From NCBI RefSeq assembly GCF_017873715.1, contig NZ_JAGGKM010000003.1:558001-622000 (forward strand): a DNA stretch of 64,000 nucleotides. The letters run 5' to 3'. A model generated the notes under the pieces. It ran no database searches, had not been told where the DNA came from, and worked only from the letters and a program-made list of their open reading frames with translations. The DNA is from Cytobacillus luteolus. GTDB lineage: Bacteria; Bacillota; Bacilli; Bacillales; Bacillaceae_L. Positions 50,580 through 58,832 of this stretch are shown piece by piece. Position numbers and translations under genes: made by a program. The stretch's first letter is position 1; the number at the start of each line of letters is the position of its first letter.

Positions 50580-52478
50580 ATGGGAGAAAATGAACAAGTG
50601 ATCACAGAAACATGTGAAATTGAATTGCTAAAAAAAGAGAATGAACGGTTACGATTAGAATTAAAAACTTATAAGGAATTGAGTAATAACTTTACTAAAG
50701 ATAGTAAGTTTAAACTGTTATTTAATAGTATTTCTGATGCAGTTTACTATTTTAAAGAATATGAAGCTGGTATTGCAGGAGAATTTATCGAGGTGAATGA
50801 AACTGCATATACTAGATTAGGATATACTCGAGAAGAAATGTTGAATATGTCACCACATGATATAGACATCCATTCCAGTGAAGAAATGGTCGAACTCCTT
50901 ACAGAAGTATATAATAATGACACGACTTCATTTGAAACGGTTCATCTCCACAAACACGGAAGTCATATACCTGTTGAAATAACGACGCATATCTTTAATG
51001 TCCAAGGTGAAAAATTTATCCTATCAGTTTGTAGAGACATGACCTTTAGAAAAAAAGCAGAAGAATCATTACATAGATTAGAATCCTTTTATAATCACAG
51101 TTCAGAAGGAATCGCAATTTTTGACCTCGATGGCAAAGTCATGCAAGCGAACAAAGCATTTGAAAATATATTTGGATATACAGAGGCGGAAGTGAAAGGG
51201 AAACGGCTTCCTGTTACACCTGATTTTACAATGAAAGATGCAGAATTTTTATTAAATGAAACATTAAAAGGAAATAGTATTAAAGGCTTTGAAACCATCA
51301 AGCAGAGAAAAGATGGAGAGTTTATAACTGTTGGCATAACGATGTCCCCACTACGTGATAAAAACACTAATGAGATTTATGCATTGGCGGGGTTAGTTAG
51401 AGATATTACAGAGCAACATGCCATAAGAGTTCAACTAGAATCGTTTATTAGCCATAATTTGGACCCTATTCTGATTTTTAATGAAGAAGAAAAGCTAATA
51501 CGAACGAATGGTGCATTTGAACGTGTATTTGGTTGGAAGGAAAGGGACTTATTGGGACTCTACATAAATGAAATGCCAATAATTCCTAGTGAGAAAATGA
51601 CAGAAGTGATAAATTATACTGAAGTTATTAGGGCTAATAACGGAATAAAAGGGATTGAATCCTATAGATTACGAAAAGACGGAACATTAGTTGATGTTTT
51701 GTTAACTACTTTTTCTATCAAGAATGAATTTAATAAAAACACATGGTTTGTTGTCATTTTAAAAGATATTACGGAGAAGAAAAAAGCAGAAAAGTTATTA
51801 GTTGATTCGGAAAAACTTTCGGTAGCTGGTGAATTAGCTGCCAGTATTGCACACGAAATTCGAAATCCCATTACAGCTATTAAAGGGTTCCTTCAAATTA
51901 TGGAGGAGGGGATTTTCGATAAGGCATATTATAGAGTAATAGATTCTGAAATGAATAGAATCGAACTGATATTAAAAGAACTACTTTTATTGGCAAAACC
52001 TCAAATTCCTAAACTAGAACGAAAGAATATTTGTGAAGCCCTTGAACAATCTATAGCCTTATTGAGTGCTCAAGCGAATATGAATAGTATTGTTATTAAT
52101 AAAGAGTATGAGAAGGCTGAGTATACGATAGTTTGTGAAGAGAATAAGTTAAAACAGGTGTTTATTAATGTTATAAAGAATGCGATAGAGGCTATGCCTA
52201 ATGGAGGCCATTTAAGTATCCAGATGAGAGCAATTCTTGATAATAAGAAATTACTTGTCCGTTTTATTGACCAGGGATATGGTATACCTGAAAATGTTTT
52301 GTTGAGACTTGGAGAACCTTTTTATACGACAAAAGAAAAAGGGACTGGGTTAGGGTTTATGGTGTGTAAAAGTATTATTGAAGATCATGGTGGGGAAATA
52401 AATGTTTTTAGTGAAGTGAACGTTGGTACTAAAATAGAAATCGTTTTACCGCTGGTTAACAACGAATTAGACATTTAG
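50580..52478 (+). CDS. Soluble triple-PAS sensor histidine kinase, sporulation-kinase-like
   Basis: 632 residues with no membrane span. An N-terminal coiled coil (EIELLKKENERLRLELKTYKEL), three PAS domains (about 45-160, 170-285, 295-405), HisKA with His425 in AASIAHEIRNP, and HATPase (DQGYGIPENV, GTGLGFMVCKSII). The cytoplasmic multi-PAS layout is that of KinA/KinE-type kinases feeding Spo0F. No response regulator is adjacent. Its kinase core is a close paralogue of that at 13756-15381. Confidence 0.9.
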   Translation: MGENEQVITETCEIELLKKENERLRLELKTYKELSNNFTKDSKFKLLFNSISDAVYYFKEYEAGIAGEFIEVNETAYTRLGYTREEMLNMSPHDIDIHSSEEMVELLTEVYNNDTTSFETVHLHKHGSHIPVEITTHIFNVQGEKFILSVCRDMTFRKKAEESLHRLESFYNHSSEGIAIFDLDGKVMQANKAFENIFGYTEAEVKGKRLPVTPDFTMKDAEFLLNETLKGNSIKGFETIKQRKDGEFITVGITMSPLRDKNTNEIYALAGLVRDITEQHAIRVQLESFISHNLDPILIFNEEEKLIRTNGAFERVFGWKERDLLGLYINEMPIIPSEKMTEVINYTEVIRANNGIKGIESYRLRKDGTLVDVLLTTFSIKNEFNKNTWFVVILKDITEKKKAEKLLVDSEKLSVAGELAASIAHEIRNPITAIKGFLQIMEEGIFDKAYYRVIDSEMNRIELILKELLLLAKPQIPKLERKNICEALEQSIALLSAQANMNSIVINKEYEKAEYTIVCEENKLKQVFINVIKNAIEAMPNGGHLSIQMRAILDNKKLLVRFIDQGYGIPENVLLRLGEPFYTTKEKGTGLGFMVCKSIIEDHGGEINVFSEVNVGTKIEIVLPLVNNELDI

Positions 52479-52483
52479 TGGAT

Positions 52484-52517
52484 AAAGCCATAATAGATAC
52501 GATCTATTATGGCTTTT
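52484..52517. terminator. Terminator between converging genes
   Basis: AAAGCCATAATAGAT (52484-52498) pairs perfectly with ATCTATTATGGCTTT (52502-52516), loop ACG, then T residues. Confidence 0.88.
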
Positions 52518-52520
52518 TGA

Positions 52521-53540
52521 TTATTTGACAAGGTCATATGTTTTTTCATCACAGATAATAAATAACTTCGCATTTGGCGGAATGGCTGTGTCAAGGTTAG
52601 ATAATATTGAAAAATCATTATGATTGGATACAAGTATCGCACCTTTAGAGGATAGGTCCTGTGATGCGTCTCGAAATGTTACCCAGTTCATGTTTTTAGG
52701 TACATGATATAAATCATAGCCTTCGTGAGATGTGAGTTGACGAATGACTTCACTTGATCCGTTAAATAGCATAGAACGAGCGGCTAATCGGGCAGCTGTG
52801 TCATTCGGAGTGATAAATTCCTCGACATGTGCATGTTTAAAGGCAATAATATGTTTTGAATCCAAAACCTCACAAATGGTATAGATGTTCTTTTTGTATT
52901 TTCTACCTACCTCTTCTAGAACAGAAGCTACTAACAGTGTTATGCCATCTGCTTCAGAGGGTCGTTTTGTACCATCTTGAGCAAACACCATAATCGATTT
53001 TGATTCTAAAAGATTTGCGCGTAACATTGTGTCTTCCAAAGTAGGATCCCCACTAACAAAATCAACTCGCTCATGTAAGTATGGATTTTTAGCTAAATAT
53101 TCATCAATAATGACGATATGTATATTTGTAAATGTATGTAGCAGTTCTTGAAGAGCAATTTCTGCTCGTTTTGACCAGTTGACTAGAATAATGTGGTTCT
53201 TCTCTGTAATTTGCAACTTCCCTTCCTCCTTTAATCTTTTTCGGTAGCTTAAAGCCTCAATAATTTTACCAATTACAACTGTCATTAAGCCGATTCCAAT
53301 TACGTAAAGAAACATGGCAAATACTTTTCCACCAACAGTTGTTGGAGAAACATCACCATATCCTACAGTAACGACTGTTGTCATGGTCCACCATAATCCC
53401 TCAAAAGGGCTGGTGAATACAGAGGGTTCAAGATAGTACATAAAAAAGCTACTGAATAAAATTAAAGAAAACATGGCAAAAAACAAGGTCCAATTGCTCA
53501 TTTTAATGGCCTTAATCCAAATTCGTTTAAAAAAGATCAA
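52521..53540 (-). CDS. Potassium channel with RCK/TrkA-N domain (YugO-like)
   Basis: 339 residues. Two spans flank a pore loop GLWWTMTTVVTVGYGDVSPTT with the TVGYGD selectivity filter. The cytoplasmic part begins HIILVNWSKRAEIALQELL, a Rossmann-like RCK/TrkA-N domain that senses a nucleotide or ion and gates the pore. Size and layout match B. subtilis YugO, the channel of biofilm electrical signalling. TTG start (complement 53538-53540) after AAGGAG. Confidence 0.9.
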   Translation of the reverse strand: MIFFKRIWIKAIKMSNWTLFFAMFSLILFSSFFMYYLEPSVFTSPFEGLWWTMTTVVTVGYGDVSPTTVGGKVFAMFLYVIGIGLMTVVIGKIIEALSYRKRLKEEGKLQITEKNHIILVNWSKRAEIALQELLHTFTNIHIVIIDEYLAKNPYLHERVDFVSGDPTLEDTMLRANLLESKSIMVFAQDGTKRPSEADGITLLVASVLEEVGRKYKKNIYTICEVLDSKHIIAFKHAHVEEFITPNDTAARLAARSMLFNGSSEVIRQLTSHEGYDLYHVPKNMNWVTFRDASQDLSSKGAILVSNHNDFSILSNLDTAIPPNAKLFIICDEKTYDLVK

Positions 53541-53580
53541 AAATGCTTCACTCCTTTCGTAAAAAACCTCTACCTCTATT

Positions 53581-54099
53581 CTAAAGGTCTTTTAGGGAAG
53601 TTTCTAGTTCAAAGAATTTTTCCTTTGATTTAATTGTTTCTTGATAACCTTCCTGCATTTGTTCCCCGTCACCATGTTCAAAGCCTTCAAGTAGTAGACC
53701 TAATCCTTCTGTGTACTCTGTTAATACAATCGTAATCTTTTTTTGTATAGCTAGTAATTTAGGTTCGCTAAAGGTAGAATTACTAATCTTTTCAACAACG
53801 ATTAACGCTTCCTCATGTGCAATACTCATTGCATCAATTGCGCTTTCTAAATCGTCACCTTTTGCCATTTCTTCTAGTAAATAATCTAGTTCTCTCATAA
53901 TTTGACCAGCCATTTGTACGTCGCGCGTGAATTCAGAGAGATCGTTTTGCTCACTTTTAACAGGTGAGGGTTGTTCTGTACGATTACTTATTGACTCTGA
54001 AGAATTGATAGATTTTGAAACCTGGTTATTAGTGAAAATTGTATATAGAACAAAACTTAATGCAATTGTATAAAGAATGTAAAACATCATTGATTTCAC
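53581..54099 (-). CDS. Membrane-anchored helical protein
   Basis: 172 residues from GTG (complement 54097-54099), 7 nt after AGGAGG. One N-terminal span, a Ser/Gln linker, then long helices (FTRDVQMAGQIMRELDYLLEEMAK...KKITIVLTEYTEGLGLLLEGF). It looks like an extracytoplasmic helical bundle. It is followed directly by the channel gene on the same strand and may be co-transcribed. Function unknown. Confidence 0.6.
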   Translation of the reverse strand: MKSMMFYILYTIALSFVLYTIFTNNQVSKSINSSESISNRTEQPSPVKSEQNDLSEFTRDVQMAGQIMRELDYLLEEMAKGDDLESAIDAMSIAHEEALIVVEKISNSTFSEPKLLAIQKKITIVLTEYTEGLGLLLEGFEHGDGEQMQEGYQETIKSKEKFFELETSLKDL

Positions 54100-54213
54100 A
54101 CTGATTCCTCCTATGCGCTTTTACTAGTAAATCTTATGTACAAGCTTTAGTTAATATGTTTATAGATAGGGTGGTTGGTTTATTTATTTGGAAAGAGGAG
54201 TAATTGAAACAGA

Positions 54214-54360
54214 AAAGGGAAAAACTGGAATTGAGAGTACCCAAAGAGTTGCAATGATACCCCTGAAAGGGAAAAACTGGTATTGAGAGTACCCAAAGAG
54301 TTGCAATGATACCCCTGAAAGGGAAAAACCGGTATTTAGAGTACCCAAAAAGCAGTAATG
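54214..54360. repeat. 52-nt tandem repeat, two near-identical units plus a partial
   Basis: Units begin with AAAGGGAAAAAC at 54214, 54266 and 54318, exactly 52 nt apart. Units 1 and 2 are nearly identical, and unit 3 decays after about 35 nt. GGTA and TACC half-sites lie within each unit. It lies between divergent genes (54100-54530); the rest of that gap is A+T-rich promoter DNA. Confidence 0.9.
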
Positions 54361-54530
54361 GTTAATCAGTTTAACGAAGAAGCTGCATTCTCACTCAACA
54401 TTTTGATTGAAACACATCATTTTTTGAAGGTTTTACATAATGTAGCGAAGGAAATTTATGTTACGATACAAATTATGAAGTGATTATACTACTCTTCAAC
54501 TAAATTTTCCGCTTGGGGGGTCTATTAAAA

Positions 54531-55418
54531 ATGAAATTAAGAGTTTCCGCAGTGCAATATCACCTGCATACAATAAATAGTTTTAAAGAATTTGAAAATC
54601 AAGTTACGCATTATGTGAAAACAGCCGCTGAATTTAATTCAGATTTTATCCTTTTTCCTGAATTTATTACGACTCAATTAATGTCAATTGATTCGGAAAA
54701 TGTTTTTTCATCAATTAATCAATTACCACACTATACAGAGCAATACTATAACTTATTTTCTTCTTTGGCTAAAGAAACAAACACACACATTATTGGTGGT
54801 ACACATGTCATTGAGGAAAATGGGAAATTATATAATGTCGCTCATATGTTTTATCCGGATGGAAGAATTGGAAAACAACCGAAGCTTCACATAACACCAA
54901 CTGAAGTAGACGAATGGAACATCACACCAGGGGAGGGTTTACAGATTTTCCCTACAAGTAAAGGTACTGTAGCTGTACTCACTTGTTATGATATTGAGTT
55001 CCCAGAAATCGTGAGAATGGCCAAAGCAATGGGGGCCGATGTAATCTTCTGTCCATCTTGTACAGATGATTCCCACGGTTTCCATCGTGTGCGCTATTCA
55101 TGTCATGCTAGGACGATTGAAAATCAAGTATATGTTGTAACAACTGGAACAGTAGGTGCTTTACCAACAGTTGATTTTATGAGAGCAAACTATGGTCAGG
55201 CAGCAGTAATCACACCAAATGATGTACCATTCCCTCAACGTGGAATCATGATTGAAGGAGACATCAATAATGATATGATTGTCACTGCTGACTTAGATTT
55301 AGACCTTCTTTATGAGGTTCGTGAAAAAGGGTCTGTTACAACATGGCGTGACCGACGCGTGGATCTATATCCTGATTTTGAAGAACTTGTAAAACCTAAA
55401 AATGAATTAATTGGATAG
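54531..55418 (+). CDS. Carbon-nitrogen hydrolase (nitrilase superfamily)
   Basis: 295 residues from ATG 54531, after GGGGGG. The Glu-Lys-Cys triad is visible: ILFPEF (Glu), KQPKLHITPTE (Lys) and VAVLTCYDIEFPE (Cys). It hydrolyses a C-N bond of an amide or carbamoyl compound. The GNAT gene begins 10 nt later. In several Bacillus species these two activities occur as a single fused protein; here they are separate. The substrate is unknown. Confidence 0.88.
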   Translation: MKLRVSAVQYHLHTINSFKEFENQVTHYVKTAAEFNSDFILFPEFITTQLMSIDSENVFSSINQLPHYTEQYYNLFSSLAKETNTHIIGGTHVIEENGKLYNVAHMFYPDGRIGKQPKLHITPTEVDEWNITPGEGLQIFPTSKGTVAVLTCYDIEFPEIVRMAKAMGADVIFCPSCTDDSHGFHRVRYSCHARTIENQVYVVTTGTVGALPTVDFMRANYGQAAVITPNDVPFPQRGIMIEGDINNDMIVTADLDLDLLYEVREKGSVTTWRDRRVDLYPDFEELVKPKNELIG

Positions 55419-55428
55419 GGGTGGTTTT

Positions 55429-56091
55429 GTGTATCGAAAAGAGTTATATCTCTATCAACAAGACACACCGATAAAAGCGATAGTTCGAAACTATATGAAA
55501 GAAGATTTTGATCAATTAATTGAAATTCAAAGAGAGTGTTTTCCACCGCCTTTTCCGTCAGATTTATTATGGAACGAAGAGCAATTAACAAATCACATTA
55601 CTCTTTTTCCAGAAGGGGCCTTGTGTATAGAAATTGACGGTGAAGTTGTAGGATCTATGACAGGTCTTTTAGTAGATTTTGATCCTAATCACTCACAACA
55701 TACATGGGAGGAAATAACAGACAGTGGTTATATTCGTACCCATAACTCAACCGGAAATACATTATATGTAGTCGATATAAGTGTAAAACCAGCATATCGA
55801 AAGTTAGATTTAGGTAAGTTATTAATGCAGTCTATGTATGATGTTGTCATTCATAAAGACCTTGATCGCCTGTTGGGGGGCGGAAGAATGCCGGGCTATC
55901 ACCGGGTTTCAGAAGAGTTGAGTCCTCAGGATTATTTAAACAAGATAATTAGTGGTACGTTAAGAGACCCTGTAATTTCATTTCTATTACGATGTGGTAG
56001 AATGCCGGTAACACTTATTGAAAATTATCTTGAGGACGAAGAGTCTCTCAATTATGGAGTATTAATGGAATGGAGAAATCCATTTAAGTAA
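55429..56091 (+). CDS. GNAT acetyltransferase, partner of the nitrilase
   Basis: 220 residues from GTG 55429. VRNYMKEDFDQLIEIQRECFPPPFPSDLLW opens the fold, and VVDISVKPAYRKLDLGKLLMQSMYD is the acetyl-CoA loop region, with LDLG in place of the usual GxG, so binding may be altered. MPGYHRVSEELSPQDYL follows. The nitrilase-GNAT-GNAT run (54531-56781) is tightly spaced and very likely one operon. Confidence 0.8.
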   Translation: MYRKELYLYQQDTPIKAIVRNYMKEDFDQLIEIQRECFPPPFPSDLLWNEEQLTNHITLFPEGALCIEIDGEVVGSMTGLLVDFDPNHSQHTWEEITDSGYIRTHNSTGNTLYVVDISVKPAYRKLDLGKLLMQSMYDVVIHKDLDRLLGGGRMPGYHRVSEELSPQDYLNKIISGTLRDPVISFLLRCGRMPVTLIENYLEDEESLNYGVLMEWRNPFK

Positions 56092-56115
56092 ATGGTAGGT
56101 AGGAGGAAAAATTCA

Positions 56116-56781
56116 TTGGAATATGTACAATTAACCGATATTAAAGATCCATTATTTGCACAAATGCACCAACTAATGCAAAAGATTTTCCCGAAAGAAG
56201 AAGTGCTAGACTTTGATTTGTGGGAAGGTCCATTACAAGATAATTCAATCCGTATTTTCGTAGCAGTTAATGAAGATGAAGTTGTTGGAGCAACTGAGTA
56301 TCGCTATTATCCTGATACAAATATTGCAATGACAGATTTCACAATTATCGGAAAAGAAGGATTAGGAATTGGTCGATTTTTAGCTACTAAACGTTCAGAG
56401 GACTTAAAGCAACTTGCAAATGGTAAAGAAATTCTAGGGATGTTTGCAGAAATCTACAATCCTTACAAAGTAGAATCATTACCATTTGGTGAAGTATCGG
56501 TTATGAATCCGTTTGTAAGACGTGAAGTATTATCACACCTAGGCTATCAAAAGTTAAACTTTACCTATGTACACCCATCTTGGTTAAACGATGGTGAGGC
56601 AGTATCAGGTCTTGACTTATGCTTCTTACCATTCCAAGAAAACATCAAGTCCTTGGAAGGAAAGTTCATTGCGCAATTTTTAAAAACCTATTATAGTGTT
56701 TTATCCAATAAACCAGGACAATGGATTGAAATGGTGGAAGAATTAGAAGCAAGAGGATCTGTCGAGCTGTTACCAATTTAA
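56116..56781 (+). CDS. GNAT-like acetyltransferase
   Basis: 221 residues from TTG 56116 after AGGAGG. IFVAVNEDEVVGATEYRYYPD and TDFTIIGKEGLGIGRFLATKR (G-L-G-I-G loop) identify a GNAT core. The C-terminal half (SVMNPFVRREVLSHLGYQKLNF) is specific and of unknown role. Third gene of the nitrilase operon, closed by a terminator. Confidence 0.75.
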   Translation: MEYVQLTDIKDPLFAQMHQLMQKIFPKEEVLDFDLWEGPLQDNSIRIFVAVNEDEVVGATEYRYYPDTNIAMTDFTIIGKEGLGIGRFLATKRSEDLKQLANGKEILGMFAEIYNPYKVESLPFGEVSVMNPFVRREVLSHLGYQKLNFTYVHPSWLNDGEAVSGLDLCFLPFQENIKSLEGKFIAQFLKTYYSVLSNKPGQWIEMVEELEARGSVELLPI

Positions 56782-56791
56782 TATACGTAAT

Positions 56792-56831
56792 ATAAGCCTA
56801 CTTAAGTGTTTTGAGTAGGCTTATTTTTTTA
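56792..56831 (+). terminator. Terminator of the nitrilase-GNAT operon
   Basis: ATAAGCCTACT (56792-56802) pairs with AGTAGGCTTAT (56814-56824), then TTTTTT. Confidence 0.88.
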
Positions 56832-56879
56832 GAAATGGTACTATTATTTGTAATAAATTTGTTGGAAAGTGGTTTTGAA

Positions 56880-57755
56880 ATGAGCTTACAGTGGGTTACG
56901 GTCTTAAATAAATATCGAGAACAAATGAATGGAAGTAAAGAAAGATCACGATTTATTTCCTTACATATTTTTGAAAAAGAATCTAGCTTTTCATTTTTCA
57001 CAGAACAAGCGGGTATGTTATTTAATCATACAGGATCCTTGGAATATCAAATCGGTGATGACGAGTATAAAATACTTAACCAAGGAGAGCATCTTTTTTA
57101 TCCAAAAGGAGTCACACTTACGATAGAGGTTAAAGAAGAGTGTTTTTGTACACAATTTTATTTAAAGAAAGAAATCATCGAGCAGTTTATCTGGTTACTT
57201 AAGCAATATGGAAACTACCCAACTTCAATTGAGAGTCAACCGTACAGAATTTGTATCTTCCAACAACCACAAACCAAACTCATTGACCATTTGCTGGAGG
57301 AGCAAATCCACTCTTACTTTGAGTTAAAGCAAGATCATGATTTTTTTATAAGTCTGTCTTTATGTAAAATCATGTATTATATTTTTCCGGATGAACACAT
57401 GCTTTCGAAAATTGTTTATTTGGTAGAAACTCCTTTTTACCCAGAGGAAATTCAAAGGGTAGAAGCCTACATGCTTGAAAATTATCATCAACCTATTCGT
57501 ATGAAGCAACTACTCGAAGTAGCAATGGTAAGTGAATCTAACTTAAATCGTTTATACAAAAAGCATTTTAACTTATCGCCGATGGAAAGGTTGACTGCGA
57601 TCCGAATGGAGCAGGCTGCATTATTACTTAGGGATTCATCGACAACAATTACTGAAGTAGCTGTTCAGGTAGGATATCAAAGTATGTCCGCGTTTGTTCA
57701 GCAATTCAAGAAAAAATTTGGGGTATCTCCTAAAAAGTATCAGTCAAGTAAATAA
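56880..57755 (+). CDS. AraC-family transcriptional regulator
   Basis: 291 residues. The N-terminal half is a cupin-like effector domain (LFNHTGSLEYQIGDDEYKILNQGEHLFYPKG). The C-terminal half has two helix-turn-helix units: MKQLLEVAMVSESNLNRLYKKHF and ITEVAVQVGYQSMSAFVQQFKKKFGVSPKKY, the AraC signature. It directly precedes the ring-cleaving dioxygenase gene (17-nt gap) and may control it. Confidence 0.9.
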   Translation: MSLQWVTVLNKYREQMNGSKERSRFISLHIFEKESSFSFFTEQAGMLFNHTGSLEYQIGDDEYKILNQGEHLFYPKGVTLTIEVKEECFCTQFYLKKEIIEQFIWLLKQYGNYPTSIESQPYRICIFQQPQTKLIDHLLEEQIHSYFELKQDHDFFISLSLCKIMYYIFPDEHMLSKIVYLVETPFYPEEIQRVEAYMLENYHQPIRMKQLLEVAMVSESNLNRLYKKHFNLSPMERLTAIRMEQAALLLRDSSTTITEVAVQVGYQSMSAFVQQFKKKFGVSPKKYQSSK

Positions 57756-57772
57756 AAGGATGTGTAAGCTAT

Positions 57773-58750
57773 ATGGAGGGTTTAAAACCTTTGAAAGGGC
57801 AGCATCATGTTTCTGCCATTACCGCAAATGCTAGTCAAAACTATCATTTTTATACGAAGATATTGGGCTTAAGGCTTGTAAAGAAAACAGTTAATCAGGA
57901 TGATACCTCGATGTATCACTTGTTTTATGCAGATGAAAGAGGGAATCCGGGTACAGACTTAACCTTCTTTGAAATACCTAGAGCAGGACATACTTATTAT
58001 GGAACAAACAGTATTTCTACAACTTCGTTACGAGTGCCAAATGATGCAGCTTTAGATTATTGGAAGAGTAGGTTTGAGGAATTTGGTGTTGAGTATGAGG
58101 AGGTTTCTCGTGCGACTGGGCGTGCAACGTTAGCTTTCAAGGATTTTGAAGGCCAAAGACTAGAGCTCGTTTCTGATGAACATAATCAAGGGGTAGAAGG
58201 TGGAAAGCCTTGGGACAAGAGTCCTGTACCGGTTGAACATGCGATTCTAGGGTTAGGTCCAGTTTATTTAACTGTAGAGGAAATTGAGAAAACCGCTAAA
58301 GTATTAACAGATGTATTAGGATACCGAAAAAAAGGGACGTATACATCGGAAGAGCGGTTTGAAGTAAGTATTTTTGAAACAGCAGAAGGTGGAACAGGGG
58401 CAGAAATTCATTTAGTAGAAAGAGCAGATTTGCCAAAAGAGAAGCCAGGCCGAGGAAGTGTACACCACGTGGCTTTTCGAGTCGAGAATCAAGAGGAACT
58501 AATGAAGTGGGTTCAATTACTAAAACAACTACGGATTCCGAGTTCGGGCTTTGTTGAACGGTATTATTTTAAATCACTCTATTTCCGAGAGCCAAATGGA
58601 ATTTTGTTTGAACTAGCAACCGATGGACCTGGATTTGAAGGTGATGAACCGTTTGAAAGTCTTGGTGAGAAACTTGCACTTCCACCTTACTTTGAAGATC
58701 GCCGAGCAGAAATTGAAGCTCGTATAAAGCCTTTAGATACAAAAGAATAA
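57773..58750 (+). CDS. Ring-cleaving dioxygenase, MhqO/MhqA-like (VOC family)
   Basis: 325 residues with two VOC domains. KGQHHVSAITANASQNYHFYTKILGLRLVKKTVNQDD opens the first, HAILGLGPVYLTV the second, SVHHVAFRV carries a metal His and YFREPNGILFELATDGPGF the closing Glu motif. It matches the Fe(II) extradiol dioxygenases of Bacillus that clear quinones and catechols. The AraC gene upstream suggests aromatic-compound sensing instead of the usual MhqR. Confidence 0.88.
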   Translation: MEGLKPLKGQHHVSAITANASQNYHFYTKILGLRLVKKTVNQDDTSMYHLFYADERGNPGTDLTFFEIPRAGHTYYGTNSISTTSLRVPNDAALDYWKSRFEEFGVEYEEVSRATGRATLAFKDFEGQRLELVSDEHNQGVEGGKPWDKSPVPVEHAILGLGPVYLTVEEIEKTAKVLTDVLGYRKKGTYTSEERFEVSIFETAEGGTGAEIHLVERADLPKEKPGRGSVHHVAFRVENQEELMKWVQLLKQLRIPSSGFVERYYFKSLYFREPNGILFELATDGPGFEGDEPFESLGEKLALPPYFEDRRAEIEARIKPLDTKE

Positions 58751-58759
58751 ATGGGTTGA

Positions 58760-58788
58760 AGTAACGCTGTCGTGGCGTTACTTTTTAT
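58760..58788 (+). terminator. Intrinsic terminator
   Basis: AGTAACGC (58760-58767) pairs with GCGTTACT (58775-58782), then TTTTA. Confidence 0.85.
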
Positions 58789-58832
58789 TTTGTAATTGCA
58801 TAAGATTCAATTCGCAATGGAAATATAGGCGT

